Origin: Volvox africanus | Taxonomy: Eukaryota; Chlorophyta; Chlorophyceae; Chlamydomonadales; Volvocaceae | Reading direction: 5' to 3' | Length of the DNA stretch: 64,000 bases | Assembly: GCA_030268105.1 (NCBI GenBank) | Contig: BSDZ01000023.1 | Location: 1,674,001-1,738,000 of the forward strand | Shown: positions 63,301 through 64,000 of the stretch, one piece after another | How the letters are laid out: every line of letters begins with the position of its first letter | How positions within the stretch are numbered: the stretch's first letter is position 1 | The notes under the pieces: generated by a model | Databases searched by the model: none | The model's input: the letters and a program-made list of their open reading frames with translations, nothing else | Told to the model about the DNA's origin: nothing | Program-made: the position numbers and the translations under genes

Positions 63301-64000
63301 GTTACACGTGTATGTAGATAAGTTCGCGACCAGCATCACGACAGCCACCATCGCCACCGCCGGCCACCATCGCCACCGCCGGCCACTATCGCCGTCAACC
63401 CGCCATCACCGCCACCAAGCCGCCATCACCGCCACCAAGCCGCCATCGACACCGCCGAATGTAGGTAGAAAGGGAGGGAGGGACGGTGGGAGGGAGATTG
63501 GGTGGGCGAGGGAGAAGGACGGAGGGAGGGAGGGAGAGAGGCCACCGTTCCCACCATCGCCACTACCGCTACCGCCGCAACTACCGCCACCAAGGAGACC
63601 GACGCCAAGATAGCCGACACCGCCTCCATCGACGCAGAACGGCCACGTCCGCCACCACACCAAACGGGTAAGACCTTGTACGAGATCAAGTCTCGTTTGT
63701 TACACGTGTATGTAGATACTTGTCCGACTGAGGGAATACTTGCAGGGATGTATCGCTCCAGAGTGGTGAATCACCCTTCCCCTTGGTTGTGAGTATATAC
63801 TGCTACTGACATCTTCCGATTTGGCTTTTGAAGGCGGACAGAACATAGCTTCACCAGTCAAATTACCCGCCGACCTCCCTCCCTCCCTCCCTCCCGTGTG
63901 CCCTCCCTTCCTCCCTCGCCCCCCACCCATTGTCGGCGATGATGGTGGTACTTTGGTGTCGTCGGAGGTAAGGTACGTGTTAAATTGTGCGGGATAGTAC
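60367..64000. repeat. Tandem array of about 1317-bp units, 2.8 copies in the window
   Basis: Landmarks recur at a fixed spacing: gtaagtattctgggg at 60521, 61838 and 63155. By eye the units are almost identical apart from scattered substitutions; the third has a 19-bp internal duplication near 63350. Units begin near 60367, 61684 and 63001 and the array continues past the right edge. Each unit contains two related GCCACC-rich blocks, gggaggga/ccctccct tracts, and two short segments like the TRIM LTR. The frames reading as Thr/Ala/His-rich or Ser-Leu-Pro-Pro proteins on both strands are products of the repeat, so I annotate no gene. Confidence 0.93.
60520..60616 (+). mobile_element. LTR-like relic inside the tandem unit
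   Basis: Begins TGTAAGTATTCTGGGGTATC, shares the ctggggtatctacggg core and the ggccttcg...acaacagag end with the TRIM LTR, and ends in CA. The same segment recurs in the next two units (about 61837 and 63154). A shorter, more diverged second segment lies at 61135-61200, preceded at 61073 by gactgagggaatacttg, which resembles the TRIM purine tract region. Confidence 0.6.

Noticed and set aside
60290..63930. Repeated Thr/Ala/His-rich and Ser-Leu-Pro-Pro ORFs of 60-233 codons on both strands
   Set aside because: They recur with the 1317-bp period in several frames at once, as expected from GCCACC and CCCT repeats rather than genes.

Overview
The window is nuclear DNA of a green alga, most likely a volvocine (Chlamydomonadales) species. 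Genes are broken into many short exons with GT/AG introns, proteins carry long Ala/Gln/Pro/Ser-rich tracts, and there is no operon structure. The strongest taxonomic marker is a SAND-type DNA-binding domain protein at 24.8-29.4 kb that fits the VARL (RegA/Rls-like) family, which is known from volvocine algae.

Layout: (1) 1-12692, minus strand: a large multi-exon superfamily-2 helicase of the POLQ/TEBICHI type. Twenty exons can be joined in phase from the start codon, and the gene runs off the left edge. (2) about 13.26-19.41 kb, plus strand: a nine-exon NOG1-like P-loop GTPase with all reading phases consistent. (3) 19.4-24.8 kb: mostly non-coding, with some protein-like minus-strand pieces I cannot name. 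(4) 24.8-29.4 kb, minus: the VARL/SAND gene, with its DNA-binding domain split over three exons, one of 32 nt. (5) 29.4-34.7 kb: relatively AT-rich and gene-poor, with a 290-bp inverted repeat. (6) 34.7-37.0 kb, minus: exons of a divergent short-chain dehydrogenase. (7) 37.5-45.4 kb, minus: a twelve-exon secreted sulfatase with 46 perfect GGGGAA units in one intron. (8) 45.4-48.5 kb: gene-poor, with a solo LTR. (9) 48.5-56.2 kb, minus: a cohesin kleisin (RAD21/REC8-like) gene; a complete 398-bp LTR element of TRIM type lies in one intron. (10) 56.2-60.3 kb: a broken copy of the 5' part of the sulfatase gene and small ORFs. (11) 60.37 kb to the right edge: a tandem array of about 1317-bp units with internal segments resembling the TRIM LTR.

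The genes do not form a pathway. They are independent housekeeping or regulatory loci: DNA repair, GTPase, transcription factor, oxidoreductase, sulfatase and cohesin. The most notable items are the VARL/SAND regulator, the TRIM family (complete element, solo LTR and probable array derivative) and the recent partial duplication of the sulfatase. All exon boundaries were read by eye from splice consensus, reading phase and family motifs, and need transcript support.
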